Part shown: positions 52,721 to 64,000 of the stretch, one piece after another
Numbering within the stretch: position 1 is the first letter of the stretch
How the letters are laid out: each line of letters begins with the position of its first letter
Notes under the pieces: model-generated
Seen by the model: the letters and a program-made list of their open reading frames with translations, nothing else
Told to the model about the DNA's origin: nothing
The model's database searches: none
Assembly: GCA_951640195.1 (NCBI GenBank)
Contig: OX621173.1
Coordinates: 847,780-911,779 of the forward strand
DNA length: 64,000 nucleotides
Direction: 5' to 3'
From: Porpolomopsis calyptriformis
Lineage: Eukaryota > Basidiomycota > Agaricomycetes > Agaricales > Hygrophoraceae
Made by a program: the position numbers and the translations under genes

Positions 52721-55700
52721 TTATACAACTATGGACTGATCAGGATCTACAATACCTCCATCATTCTCAGTTTTTGACCACTCTTTAAACTCATCCAGCA
52801 GTTCCATCGTCTCCTTGACCACGGCGTCAAGAGCCTGCTTCTTTGTCCACGTTGTCATATCCATGTCTTGCCATTCATCGTCCTGTATCGGGGCGGGTCT
52901 TGATTCGTATCCCAAACAAGACTGTACCAGATGTATTCTCCGGTACGTCGCTCGGACAAGGGTATGGGACCTTACGGTAAGCAGCTTGGACAAGACACCT
53001 ACGCCGCCCCTGCCACCTCCAGCGTCGATGGAGAATATGGATCGTGTGGGAGACAGCGCGGGACCCAAATGAACAACCTTATGGCCTGAGAATTCTGCTT
53101 TGGTCGGGGAAGATCCAGGGAAGAATACAGGCTGAGCTGATGATGGCGGTGTGTAGTCCCGTGGAAACTGTTGGTCATCGACACGTGTTTCCGGGCTGTC
53201 TAGAGGAGGCATAGTGGACATCCGACGTCGCGGTTTTGAAAATATCGAGGATGTTGAAACCCGCCGACTGGAAGGTATCGCAAAGGCAGCAGCATTAAGA
53301 TAATTTTGTTGGGCATGAAGGGCTTGATCCAAGTCTACAACTTTCTCTCGGATGAAGAGGCGTAATTGAATAAATAGTGGGTTGCGAATTTGGCACAACA
53401 GCTCAAAAAGCGACCATAATGAATAGTCGACCATTCGGGGGCTAGGGAGAGATTTTTTATGTGAGGAGGTTTCAAACTCTGTCGATGGTAGGGATGTGAA
53501 TCCCAGTCCCAAACCTGAAGAATTAGATCCTGGGGACAGAATGGGAGATGATAGAGTGGGAGATGCCGGTGCTGGAGTATAATGTTCTTGAGGTTGTAAA
53601 GCAAACCTCCCGTTGCCATCCGCAAGAAGCGACTTGAAAAATACAGCTACGATGGACCAGATACCCCGGAGGCTTGACGAAAGGTCATTGTCTGCCTGGA
53701 CGATAATAATTTTGACAATCTGTGCGGCTATAACCAGGACCTTTATCTGAGAATCTGATGGTGCCGACGGGGATGGACGACGTTTATCTTGAATTTTGGT
53801 CCGTTCCGGAAAACGTGGAGCTTTCTGAGCGGAAAGACCTCTATAACAGGCGGACATTGTGTAAGACAAGAGACGCATCCACGCTCTCGCGAGTACATCA
53901 CGGTGTCTGGCTTCCATTCGCAGAGCTTCCGGATCGTCATTCACTGTCGGGCGCAGGCTCACAATGAATGGAAAAACAACGAATGCTAGGAAATCGTAGG
54001 AAGGGATGCATTTTTCCACCTCACCGATCACGTCGACCCCGTGCAGAAAAACTGCTTTGGTCATGAAAGAAACGAGAGCGCGTCGCAAAGGAGAAGTAGA
54101 GAGGACCTTTGCCGAAGAAGCCTGCTCGCATGCACCAAGACCTGCAGCGCAGAGCCGGGCTACGACTCGCTGGCAGAACAAAGGCTCGTTGGCAAAGACT
54201 GGATTGCTTATGAGGTGTGATACTACGTCAAATACGCCAGAGAAATCCACGATAATCGCGTAGGCGTTGATAACGGGAGTAAGGTCATCGACAAGGGTTA
54301 CGACGTCCTTCACACTTGGTAGGTCTAATCGGACCAATGACGCCTTGGCAAACCCCGCGAAGAACGAAGCAATTTCAACATAGCTGCTGAAACTAGAATC
54401 TCGCAGCATGGCCTTGACAAGTTCGATGGTCCGCCGTGATGTCGCTGTCCGTATTTGGCCACCTGACCGAATGAAGGCAACAACTAGAGAAAGATAGTCT
54501 ATTCGCATGGAATTAGGGTTGCTGGGGGATTTGAACTTGTCGCGAGACGAGTTCTCTATGACATTTTCTGAAGGTTGGAAGCCAAGACCAACATCACCAG
54601 AGGGACGTGCGAGCAGAGCTTCAGGAGCCTTGGTCTTTCCAGGGGCCCTGGTTATCACCATCCCTAGAGCATCTATACCATCGCCAAGCGCTAGTCTCGC
54701 CAAGGGATCCTCGTAAAGGTAAGGGGCAAGGAAGTGAAATAATCGTAAGAATTGCTCCGCACGTAATATCGTTGTGTCGTAGGCGATGACGGTAAGAAAA
54801 AGGCGCACAAAATTGTCGGGTCGGAGCCGCCTTGATTCGTATTCTTCTGGAAGAGGCACAAAGGTGATACCCTTTCCGTTTTTATCACCTTGTCGCAAAG
54901 AGGCTAGAAACGCTTGTGGCTTCTCCTCAACGGTGCTGACTATAAGGGCATCTCGTTCCTCGACTTTGTTGGAATTGTGAATTCCAGCTGCGTCCGAGCC
55001 AACGGGGAGGATCCCTGTTCTGAGCGATGAAAAAAGACTGTAGATATTCTCGGCTATCCAGCCTCCATCGATGCCGGGGAGCGTTACGACGTGGCTCATT
55101 ATGTCTAGACTTTGAAAAACGAAGTTCTCGTAATGCTGAGCAAAAAACCGGTGAATGGTATAAATGATAGCCTCTCTGACACCCGATTGACTTTCCGATT
55201 CGGCGTAGATTTTCACAAGAACAGGCATGAAAAGAGTAAATCCGCCTCCCGAAGCAAATAAACGCCGGAAACGAGTGCTGGCCACCATCAGAGCTTGAAG
55301 GCAATTTATGAAAGCACGTAAAATGACTAGAAGAAAGTTCTTACCTATCATGGCCTGGGCTACTATCCCAATGTCATTACCATGAACCAATAAAATTCGA
55401 TTTAGCCCATCGATGAGCACAGCTAACTCGTTACGATCACTGAGATGTCTCGACATTGATCGAAATATTTGAGCCACCAAGAGCAAATAGCTCCGCGATA
55501 GCAACAAGGATAGGCTTCTCAGACCTGCGTCAAGAGCGCCAAGCGATCGTTTCCTACTCGGGACAAAGTCTTTTAACTCCAAAGGACCAGTCTCCTGACC
55601 AGATTCCCAAGATGGCAAAACAAGTCTCGAAATATTCTTCCTGATTAGCTGAACATCATGTGGGTTTTGCCGCAACATATCCAGGAAAAACATGTTCTGT

Positions 55701-58700
55701 GATGCACGAATGATGATCATGGATACCAGACGGGCAGGTATGGCCCTGAAAGGATTTCCAGAAGCACCCTGGGTCCTGGGAAACATAGGGCCAGCTGGCG
55801 CGGACGACGGGAACCATAATGAGCCAGAAGGGATAACAAAGGCTTCAATCTTCGCACGACGGAGATCACGAATGGATGTCCCACTGACATGCGTGACAAG
55901 CTTGGCCATGGCTGGCACTATTTGGGCAAATTCATGAAACGCGTCATGTGAATCCAACTGTTTGGAAGCATGCTTGAGATATCCCGCAAGACTATTGAAA
56001 AGGTTGTGAGCCATTGCAGGTGGAAGCGCCCGCCGTACATGCAAAAATGCTCGTATTGCCGAGATGGCGGACGCTATATCCTTTCGGTCATCACAAAAGA
56101 GATCAAATATGGGACGGGCAAGCAGGGCTGGGTCGTTGCGCATAAAGTCCATCATGACGGTTCGAGCAGCGGTGGCGACATTAACATCTGTGTTGAAGAC
56201 TAGAAGGGCAAGGGTAGGGAAAAGGGTTGCAAGACCTGGAACGAACACAGCACGTCGCTTCGATCCATGCGGGGTGCCAAAACTTGATTTACGTGCAAGA
56301 TCGTGGGCATCGCTTGGGCCGTTGGTTTTCGTTGGTGACGGAACGGAATTAGCAATCGGAGAAGATGGGGAATGTAAGGTCTCGTCGGATCCGCCGTGTA
56401 AACTATCCATCTGAAGTACTGGCAACAGTGACATCGGTGTCCGGATCCATTCGTCCAATTGATCCACAGGATCGTTTTCGTCGGCCCAGCCGACCTCTAG
56501 TAGACGTTTTCTCAATTCCAATGGAAGACTGTTATTCCGCCCGTGAGAAAGCTCGTCCCGGACATACGAACCTGATCCGACATCTGTCGCTACGAAAGGC
56601 AGAGGGTCTCTAGCCAGCTTGAATGGGCCACGATGTGTTCGATCTACTATGACATGCTGAGACATGATTTGAAATCGCCAATTAGACAAGGCGCTCATTC
56701 GGCGAATGGCTTGCAGATTCGATGATGGATCGGCGCTAATTAACTATCAGGGAGAGAAGTGAACAAAGTCAATGGGCTCCACCTAAGTATGTTATTTTTA
56801 ATCATAATTAAAAAGTCGGCCGGGATTTTCTCGACGCATTTCATCGTTAAAAAACATCCCTGAATACAGAAAAAGTAAATCGCGATCCAATAAACATGCC
56901 AGAAGTACGTGCGTACTGGAGCGATGACTCGCGCGTCGTGACTCTCAAGACATTCATCCCACAAAATTGGCCCCAGTCTTCGGTAGTGGTCAGACGTCAA
57001 GATACCGGACAGAGCCACGAGAAGTTCTAAAACCCTTGCCGGGAAACCTTTTGAAAGCGAACCAATCAACTGAATCGTTTCTTTAAACACAACCGAAAGG
57101 CACGCGTTTGGCGCCGCAGAATCAAAGGCAAACTTGTCGGCCGTTGGTGACAACAATAATGTACCTCGCGACTGATGACCATCAACTTTTCAAATATCGT
57201 GTTATCGAACAGGGACTGACCTTGCGAGAAGAGCGAGCACTTTGTTGAGCCATGTTGTACAGCTCTCTCAACGTGTTCGTGGATTCTAAGAGTTGCTCGT
57301 CAAATTGAAGAGTGTTAGAATCGTCATAGTATTCGAGCAGCCAAGAAATCACGCGAGAAAGCCAAGGCGCGCTGCAGGAAAACGCGAGAGTGGGTCACAG
57401 GTCGAATGTCAAGAACTTCACCTGCTCACGACTTCAGCGACCGTGTGAATAGTCTGACTTGCAGAAATAAAACACAGATGATCAGCCTTTGCGAGATTGG
57501 AACCCGGGTTCTGGCTTCCTTTAAAGATGACGATCAATCCAAGCCCGCAACCAAAACAGAATAATAATTACTTTCGCTTCCAGAAGAATGGCAAGACGTG
57601 ACTCCAAGGCGGCCGAAAACTTGGCGGCACCGGCATGGACAGCTTCTGAGTTCTACGCTCAAGGTTTAACAGTAAACACCGCAACGAAAGTAGCCCCAAC
57701 TTGCCGAAGACGACTCTTTCGAATGACGGAGTGACTTGATATGCCCCGCGAGTTCCAATAGCAAGATAGATTGACCCAAACGAGCTTTACCCCAATTAGG
57801 CAGTGTCGAATGCTTAGATTTCCCTTTATCAGCGGCGTCACTCATCAGGGCGATTGACATCATCTCAGCATCACGCGTCCAAAAGTCGGGAAGAAACCTC
57901 GAGAGGGCGGAGATGATGCAGAGATGATTCGCAACAGTAACATCCTTCGTTGAGGCAGCGCAAGAAATAAGAGGCTTGTAGAAGAGTGGCGGGTAGGATC
58001 GTGAGATAAATTCTAGGAGTTCAGTGAGACGTAAGCATGGATAGGCAGGAGGGTTGGTAGTAAGTTGCTACATGATAAGTTCAATGTAGTGGAGGCCCCG
58101 GATGTTAAAAAAGCACTCACATCAAACAAGTGTGGCAAGGCGAAGGTGATAACAGGTTTGCAAACCCCACCGGGTAAGAGTTGGATTAATGCACTCACAA
58201 TCCTGATAGACAACGGCCAGTCACCACTGAATATCTAACAGCAAAATGAGTTGATCAGAAAAACAACGAAGACAGAGGGAGGGATGGATTCGTACTAGCC
58301 GTTGTAATGCGCTCTCGAATGGTAATTTCCAAGCCGGAACCTCCTCATACCAACGACAAACAAGCGAGGAAACCCAAGACGACAGCTCCGGGGCATCGTA
58401 AATACCGAAAAGCTGCAAAACAAGGTAGGCGACATATCCTCGGGTCTCAGCAGTATCACGCCCATGGATTGCTTCAAGCTCAGGGAACACTCGCGTTTGC
58501 AGCACACGAACAATCACCTCTGCGTCGTCTCTTTGCGTTGAATGTTCCGACGATTTATCCAGGAGCAGGGTCACCGCAGCGCGAGCGAAAACGTCAAGTT
58601 TTCGCGTATGGATAACCTTAAGTAAAGGTGGAAGCGACCATGATTGCGGGGGTTCAGGCCAGTACTCCTAGAGTCCGCTTTGGGTAACCCATTCCTAGTG

Positions 58701-60368
58701 GAGAAAATCTGAAGATTTACACACCTCCACTAAATTTCTCAGAATCCATCTCCGACTCCCTTCTACACCATTTTCCAGACATCTTGAAAGACCCTCTGAG
58801 ATAAGTGCCTCCCTCACTCTTTGATCATCATCTTTGCGTGAGGCCCCAACGCCATATTCTTCTTTGAGGGAGACCCTATCAATCTCGCCGCAAACTCCTC
58901 CCCGTATCTGCGAAACAAGCTGCCTTACCATAGCATCTTCACGATCATCTCCAGCCTGTGTTGATAATGATTGGCGGAGCAAGAAAAGTCCCTGAATGAG
59001 AGTCTGAAGTGTGGCGGGCGTATCTGCTTCAAATCTCGAGTCTCGCGGAAGGAGGGTGGACCATAGGACGCCTAGGATTCGCATCCGAAAAGTTGAAAGT
59101 GGAGAAGCCGCTTTACAGCACCAGAGGCAGCGATCTACCCCTATCTACCAAACGAGAGTAAGGAAAGACTCAGCCGCAGCAAGAAAGAAAGAAACACAGA
59201 CCTCCTTCGTCTCGGCCTTCCAGGTTTTTACAACAACTTCAAAAGCTTCAATCGCAATCCTCCGCTCCTCCTCAACCTTGGCACCCGTCTCCTGCGTCAA
59301 GAACGGCACCAACAAAGCGGAATGCACCTGGCTTTCATGAGGAAGATAAATAGGCAGATGTAGATCGGTAGAGGTAGGAGCATGGTGGAGCAAAGTCTGC
59401 AGAAGATGGTTCACGGAAGAACCAGACGAAGCGTTTAAGGACTGAATAGACGGATGTCTCCGTAGCTCGTGTCTTCTTCCGGACAAAGCGGGGAGACTGA
59501 CCACACTCACGTTCACGGAAGGAGGGAGCATGTAAGAACCCGACATGAACGGTAGATGTAGCGTCGAGCCGAAGCTTCCTACGGTCTCGCGCTCGTGAGG
59601 CGGTTTCAAAGGTTTGGAGGGGTCAGTGGAGCGGGAAGACCAGACGGCCTTTTGGATGGCCTCCGAGAGTTTGAGTGACTCGTCGACGGCTGCAGCTTCG
59701 CGGGCGCCGTCGACGATTTGGCGGAAGCCTAGACGGGCGAAGAGTTTCGGAGTGGGAGAACGAGCGGGGGAGGCGAGCGCGGCGGGCGACGGGGAGGGGG
59801 CGGGAAACGCAGAAAATAAGGATGAAGCTGGTGACGGCTGTTCTTGTAGTTGGGATGACGCGGAGGTCGGCGTCAATGAGTTGGCGCCCGAGAGGAGCAC
59901 GCGCTGGCGGAGCAAATCCCAGCCGCGGGGCGCCCGTGAGAGGAAAGAAGGCGAGCTCGAGCGAGCTGATGGAGGCGCGTCCGAGGAAAAAGACCGCTGG
60001 CGTGAATCCTTTCGTGATGGCGATGACGAATAGGATGACTTCTCAGAGGCCGGGCGCTTGCTCGGAGGCTGTACCTTTGTCGAGGCACCCGCACGGAACG
60101 CCGCGCGAAACCCGAATGGAGAACCCGACCTTGGCTGGTCATATGTTTCCGAATCAAGTTTTGTGGCGGGGACGAGTTCTTCCTCCTTCAATAGTTGCAA
60201 GGACGATCCTGCACGGGGACTGGAAGTATATTCACGTAGAGGTTCACCTGTGAAAGGAGACGTGTCATCTGGAGATGAGACATATTGGGCTGAATCGGAG
60301 GATTTAGTAGAATCAAACGAAAAGAATCTTGGTCCGCGCTTAGGGTGCTTCTTGGGAGGTCGGTCCAT
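52721..60368 (-). CDS. Very large UNC80-like protein (putative cation-channel-complex scaffold)
   Basis: A gene of about 7.6 kb and some 2,400 aa. The start at 60368 gives MDRPPKKHPKRGPRFFSFDS. The first exon (to about 59,200) is Ser/Pro-rich and disordered with SPTPKLFARLGFRQIVDG, then a helical part PIYLPHESQVHSALLVPFLT. Helical-repeat exons follow (RRWILRNLVE, YVAYLVLQLFGIYDAPELSS, SALSRFLPDFWTRDAEMMSI). The last exon of 1,325 codons (56,698-52,721) includes RTHRGPFKLARDPLPFVATD, VPGLATLFPTLALLVFNTDV and SYLLLVAQIFRSMSRHL, ending DGGIVDPDQSIVV. From memory this arrangement matches the fungal UNC80-domain proteins; animal UNC80 is a subunit of the NALCN leak channel, whose fungal relative is Cch1. 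The assignment rests on recall of conserved blocks and could be another ARM/HEAT-repeat scaffold. Middle exon borders are approximate. Confidence 0.55.
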
Positions 60369-60690
60369 ACACCTCCTGCTGATACCAAGGAATGCTGCTG
60401 GTGAGAAAGTTTGGCCTGGCTTGTTCCAAATAGGGAAAACTGATCGAACGAACAAGAAATGCGAATATGGGTCTTGCCTGACAGTAAGATATATATCTAT
60501 GTATACAGTCGAGGATAATGCTGGGAAAATTATGTACTGCAGGGGGAATTTAAAATGAATGTTGAGCACGTGCAAGAAACAAGAGTCTCGGAGAGATTAA
60601 GGAAAGTTGGAAAAGGGAACCAAACACGAGAGAGAGAAAGATCTTAGTTTCAATACCAACCCAGCGGTACATACCGTCTCGTAATCGCCC
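60369..60690. other. Upstream region of the UNC80-like gene / 3' flank of P450
   Basis: 322 bp with no gene; contains ATATATCTATG and GAGAGAGAGAAAG. It should hold the promoter of the UNC80-like gene and the end of the P450 transcript. Confidence 0.4.
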
Positions 60691-62877
60691 TCACGCAACT
60701 CCAGCGAGCGTCACATGGATGGGCAACGACCCAGCCTTGCCATTTACAACAGGCTGCAGCGTTGGCGAGATGCGCTGCAGCACTACCGCCTTCGTGTCGT
60801 GGAACTCGAGGCTTCTGACGAGCGTCGCCAGGATGACCTTGGACTTGAATACAGCTGTTGCAGAATTCGATCCGATCGGCACGTGATCAATTTGGGTAAG
60901 TAATGATGAAGTCCATACGATGAGACAAGAGAGAGTACAAGGTCGATGATGAGAGTGAAAAGGTGGTTATGGATACAAGGTGATGAGCAGATTACCCTCA
61001 GAATGAATAGACTTGAAACACACCTAATCTCCACCCAATGCAATTTCTAGGTCCATCACAAAATGTCACAAGCCCGCTCCACCCACTTGGCAAATTACAA
61101 GGTGCAGGCATACCCCCAGGGACTAGCCACCGATCAGGATTAAATATAGTTGCATCCGGACCCCACACGGCGGGGTTAGTGTTCATCGTTGTGAAAGGGA
61201 TCACGAAAACCTGGAGGAAGAAGGTAAGGCGGTCACAATTACGATAGTTGAGGTCATCTCCGCACCTGGCCCTTTTCAATCTTAACAGAATGAATTATTT
61301 TCCCGTCAGTGCCCTTAATAGGTGCGCTGAGCGGTATTACATCATCGTGTAACGCAACACGTTCCGTTTGCGGGGATGCAGGGTGTAATCGGAGCCCTTC
61401 TTTGACAACAGCGTCCAAAAATTCCAGTTTTTGAACGTCATCGTACCCCAAATCGCGCCCTTTCGTTAAGATCTCTTCCCGTAATCGAGACTAAGTGAGC
61501 ATGAAATAAATACCACAACTGAAGAAATAAGGGCGAGAGCGTGTACCTGGATCGCAGGGTGCCTAGCCAGCTGCATGATGGTCATATTAATGACGCCCGC
61601 AGTAGTCTCATGTCCAACCATGGTGAACGTTGAGATCTAGCAAAAAAATCAGCCACATGAACAAACCGAACGGAAACACATACACAGTCAAGAATCAAAT
61701 CGTCACTCAGACCTTGCACATCTCCTTTCTCCTCATTCCGGGCACGCATCATGATACTCATGATATCCCGGCCTTTGCTCGCAGAGACAGCACCCGCGGC
61801 TATCAACTGTTTTTCGCGCTCGAGTAAACTACGGAAGATGAGCAAGTCATTCGGGAAGGAATAGAAATTAAAAACCGACCGCCCAGCGAGCCGCTTTACG
61901 ACCATCTTTGTTTTTCCCTGGGCACGCATAAGGGGAAGCGGTACGCGGGTGATGGGGGGGAAGGCGCGGACGACGATAGGGGCTATAAAAGAGGTTGGTT
62001 CAAGACCAGTCTCTACGAGGTGATCCCACGCTGCGCGGATAGCGTCGGCATCTGAGGGGGGTCCCTGTGACTCCGCCGTCGACTTGGGATTTTGGAGGGA
62101 CGACGAGACCTGGGCTTTGAAGTCGTGACCGAAGCCAACACGACCGATGATGTCCAAGGTTGCGGCGGAGATGTATTCGACGATATTGACGGTAGCGCCG
62201 CCATTGTTTGCTAGAATATGGTTTGTGAGTCTGCTCTCGAGCTTCTCGGAGCACTCGGAGATATCAGAAGACATGCGTTTGATCGAATCTTGACTAATAG
62301 CATGCGCATGAGAAACGATCCCTAAGGCGATTAGAAGGAGAGAAACGCACGAAAAAGCGGGGGAGAAGAGCTTTCGTTGGAGTTTGTGGTCGTCACCTTC
62401 AGCCCACACAATCCCACGACCGAGTAGATTGATGATTGGGGGACGGAACGCGGGTGATTTGACGTAGCTGTCGATGTCTGAGAATATATAGTGAGCGGCA
62501 GCATGGTCTGCCACGACGATCTGAAGAAGGGGTGTGAAGAAGTATAGGAAAAGAGAGTTAAGACGCGTACGATGTCGGGGTGGAAGAGGGCGGCTTTTAT
62601 TTTGTAAAGAGGACCGAATGCGTTGCACCAGAGTGAATGCATCTGGGCGGCATCGTGTTTGAAGACGAGGAGCTCGTGCCCCCAGAGCCAGCTGGCGAAG
62701 GCAGAGGACTGGAAAGGAGTCAGGAGCGGAAAAGAGGAGAAAGCGAGCACGGACTGGTCCGGGAAGGAAGCGAAGATGAGTGTTAGACCGTCTCGAGCGA
62801 ATACATTTACTGCAAAGCTGGTAGAGAATGAATAAGGAGAGAAGAAGGGAATACGAAAACATGGTCGTTGTCTGCAA
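60691..62877 (-). CDS. Cytochrome P450 monooxygenase, ER membrane-anchored
   Basis: The start at 62877 (or ATG 62862) gives a signal-anchor, FSYSLLLSLFILYQLCSK. Then WLWGHELLVFKHDAAQMHSL, YKIKAALFHPDI, HYIFSDIDSYVKSPAFRPP and LLGRGIVWAEGDDHKLQRKL (helix C WxxxR-like region). After these come GRVGFGHDFKAQ, MVGHETTAG (I-helix oxygen-binding motif, about 61,600) and EFLDAVVKEGLRLHP (ExxR, about 61,395). The PERF region is FNPDRWLVPGG, followed by heme motif FCDGPRNCIG (about 61,035-61,065, proximal Cys present). The final exon 60854-60691 ends PIHVTLAGVA. All signature motifs are intact, so an active enzyme is expected. Substrate cannot be told, and no biosynthetic cluster is evident beside it. 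Divergent from the membrane protein gene, with 238 bp between starts. Confidence 0.9.
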
Positions 62878-63115
62878 AGATCGAATTTGCTTTATAAATC
62901 AACTCGTTTGTCTTTTCTGTTATCGGGTCCGATTACAAATAAAATAAATTAGCTATATCGGGTCTAGACCGATCGATCAAATCTTCATCCTTATACTGAC
63001 AACTCCATCTCTATTACCAGGGTTCCCTTGTTTTCCAATACAACCAACTCTCCCATCTGTCTCATGTCTTTTCTTATAAGCTCTCCCTCTCTTCCTCTCA
63101 AACCCGCAATCCATC
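62878..63115. promoter_or_regulatory. Divergent promoter region of P450 and membrane-protein gene
   Basis: 238 bp between two divergent starts. AAATAAAATAAATT is present at about 62,937-62,950. No further site can be supported. Confidence 0.35.
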
Positions 63116-64000
63116 ATGGTTGATTGGAAATCAGTGGCAGAGCTCACCAAGGAGGGCGTCATCCTCACCAATTTTGTGCATGCTCTCCTCGGTCTCTACT
63201 GGTTCGTGCTATCTCCACTCCACCCCCTCTCACCTGACACCAGCCCAGTTGGGAGTTTGCGATCTCCCTTGACTTCGAGTGGGACTTTATAACACGAAGA
63301 AAGCGGTTCAAATGGCCCTTGGTATCTACCTCCTTCCTTCTTCTTCATCTCTAAACTGACCATGTTCAGATATTCTATTTTGCTGGCCGCTACTGTCTAC
63401 TCGTCTCTTTGATCGGAGTGTACGTCCCTCTCTTATTCTCACCGACCCACTAATCACTTTCTCCCTCAGCGCTGTCGCGCTAGACACGAAACAAGAGATC
63501 AATTGTGAAGCGCTTTATACCTTCAACCAGGTCCGTCCCCTTTCCGGCATCCTACATTCCTACCCTTACCCCGTTTATGACCGTGCAGCTTACCGGCAAT
63601 GCTGCCGTCGGGCTCGCTAGTGTTAATTTATCCATACGCACGTACGTTTGCATCTTCACCTCCCCACACTCCCTCACTCACATTCACCACAGTATGGCTA
63701 TATGGTCCCAGAACAGGTTCATTATCGCACTCCTTGTCGTTATCATCCTCGGCCACTGGTCTCTCATCCTCCAAGGTCCGTTTCACTCCTTTCCCGCAGT
63801 CTTGTCTGCTAATACCTCCTATCCCTAGGCGTCCTTCTCACAGCCGCCTGGTCCCCCCAATTATCAGGCTGTGTGATAATTAAAACCAACAACACCATCC
63901 TCGCCGCTACTTTCATTTATAGCATGGCGTTCGATCTCTTAGTTCTCACCTTGAACGCCTACAAACTGATCACCACCGGGCTTGCCGGGAGGAAAACCGT
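63116..64000 (+). CDS. Polytopic membrane protein of unknown function, 3' end beyond window
   Basis: The start at 63116 gives MVDWKSVAELTKEGVILTNF then VHALLGLYCWEFAIS after the first intron. Short exons continue: LDFEWDFITRRKRFKWPL; IFYFAGRYCLLVSLIGV; AVALDTKQEINCEALYTFNQ; LTGNAAVGLASVNLSIRT; MAIWSQNRFIIALLVVIILG with HWSLILQG; VLLTAAWSPQLSGCVI; and NNTILAATFIYSMAFDLLVL. At least four hydrophobic segments are seen before the window ends. The pattern (LDFEW, RRKRFKWPL, SIRTMAIW) is common among Agaricomycete seven-helix-like membrane proteins, which I know only as uncharacterised. No receptor or transporter signature is recognised. Confidence 0.7.

Noticed and set aside
59614..60253. Plus-strand open frames of 139-192 codons
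   Set aside because: Antisense to the Ser/Pro-rich first exon of the UNC80-like gene; high Arg/Glu content reflects codon composition of the other strand.

Overview
The window looks like nuclear DNA of a mushroom-forming basidiomycete (Agaricomycetes). Host genes carry many short GT-AG introns of roughly 45-60 nt. The transposons include Plavaka-type CACTA elements, a family typical of Agaricomycetes. Two long NACHT-WD40 (fungal NLR-like) genes and a proline-rich C2H2 factor also fit. The species cannot be named from the sequence.

Positions 1-30,340 are a nest of mobile elements. Copy 1 of a Plavaka transposase (minus strand, running off the left edge) is divergent from a multi-exon gene that I read as DUF6698. 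Beyond it lie 60-bp and inverted subterminal repeats. A short internally deleted NACHT-WD40 fragment follows (5,590-5,985). Plavaka copy 2 (6,421-13,447, minus) is split by a compact non-autonomous LTR element with identical 212-bp LTRs and a CTCTC target duplication. Right of copy 2 are an unknown spliced gene, a broken decapping scavenger enzyme (DcpS) fragment, an unknown six-exon gene and a second DUF6698 gene. Next come a PIF/Harbinger transposase pseudogene, a complete 6.9-kb Ty3/Gypsy chromovirus (411-bp LTRs, gag, pol, chromodomain, an extra third ORF) and a Helitron helicase pseudogene.

Most of the old elements are broken mainly by in-frame TGA/TAG codons rather than by frameshifts. 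The eight differences between the two Gypsy LTRs are all transitions at CpG sites. This points to cytosine-methylation-driven (RIP-like) decay.

Positions 30,815-64,000 are host genes. Two closely related NACHT-WD40 genes lie head to head as an inverted duplication. They flank EXO1 (DNA repair exonuclease), a C2H2 zinc-finger gene and PIG-P (GPI-anchor synthesis). Then follow a RAD51-paralogue-like gene, a two-RRM RNA-binding protein, a GPI-anchored CRH/GH16 cell-wall transglycosylase, a very large UNC80-like gene, a cytochrome P450 and the start of a polytopic membrane protein cut by the right edge.

Candidates for something undescribed are the repeated Plavaka + DUF6698 divergent pairing with extra cargo genes, the third ORF of the chromovirus, and the paired NLR genes, one of which appears to have lost the splice donor joining its NACHT and WD40 halves.
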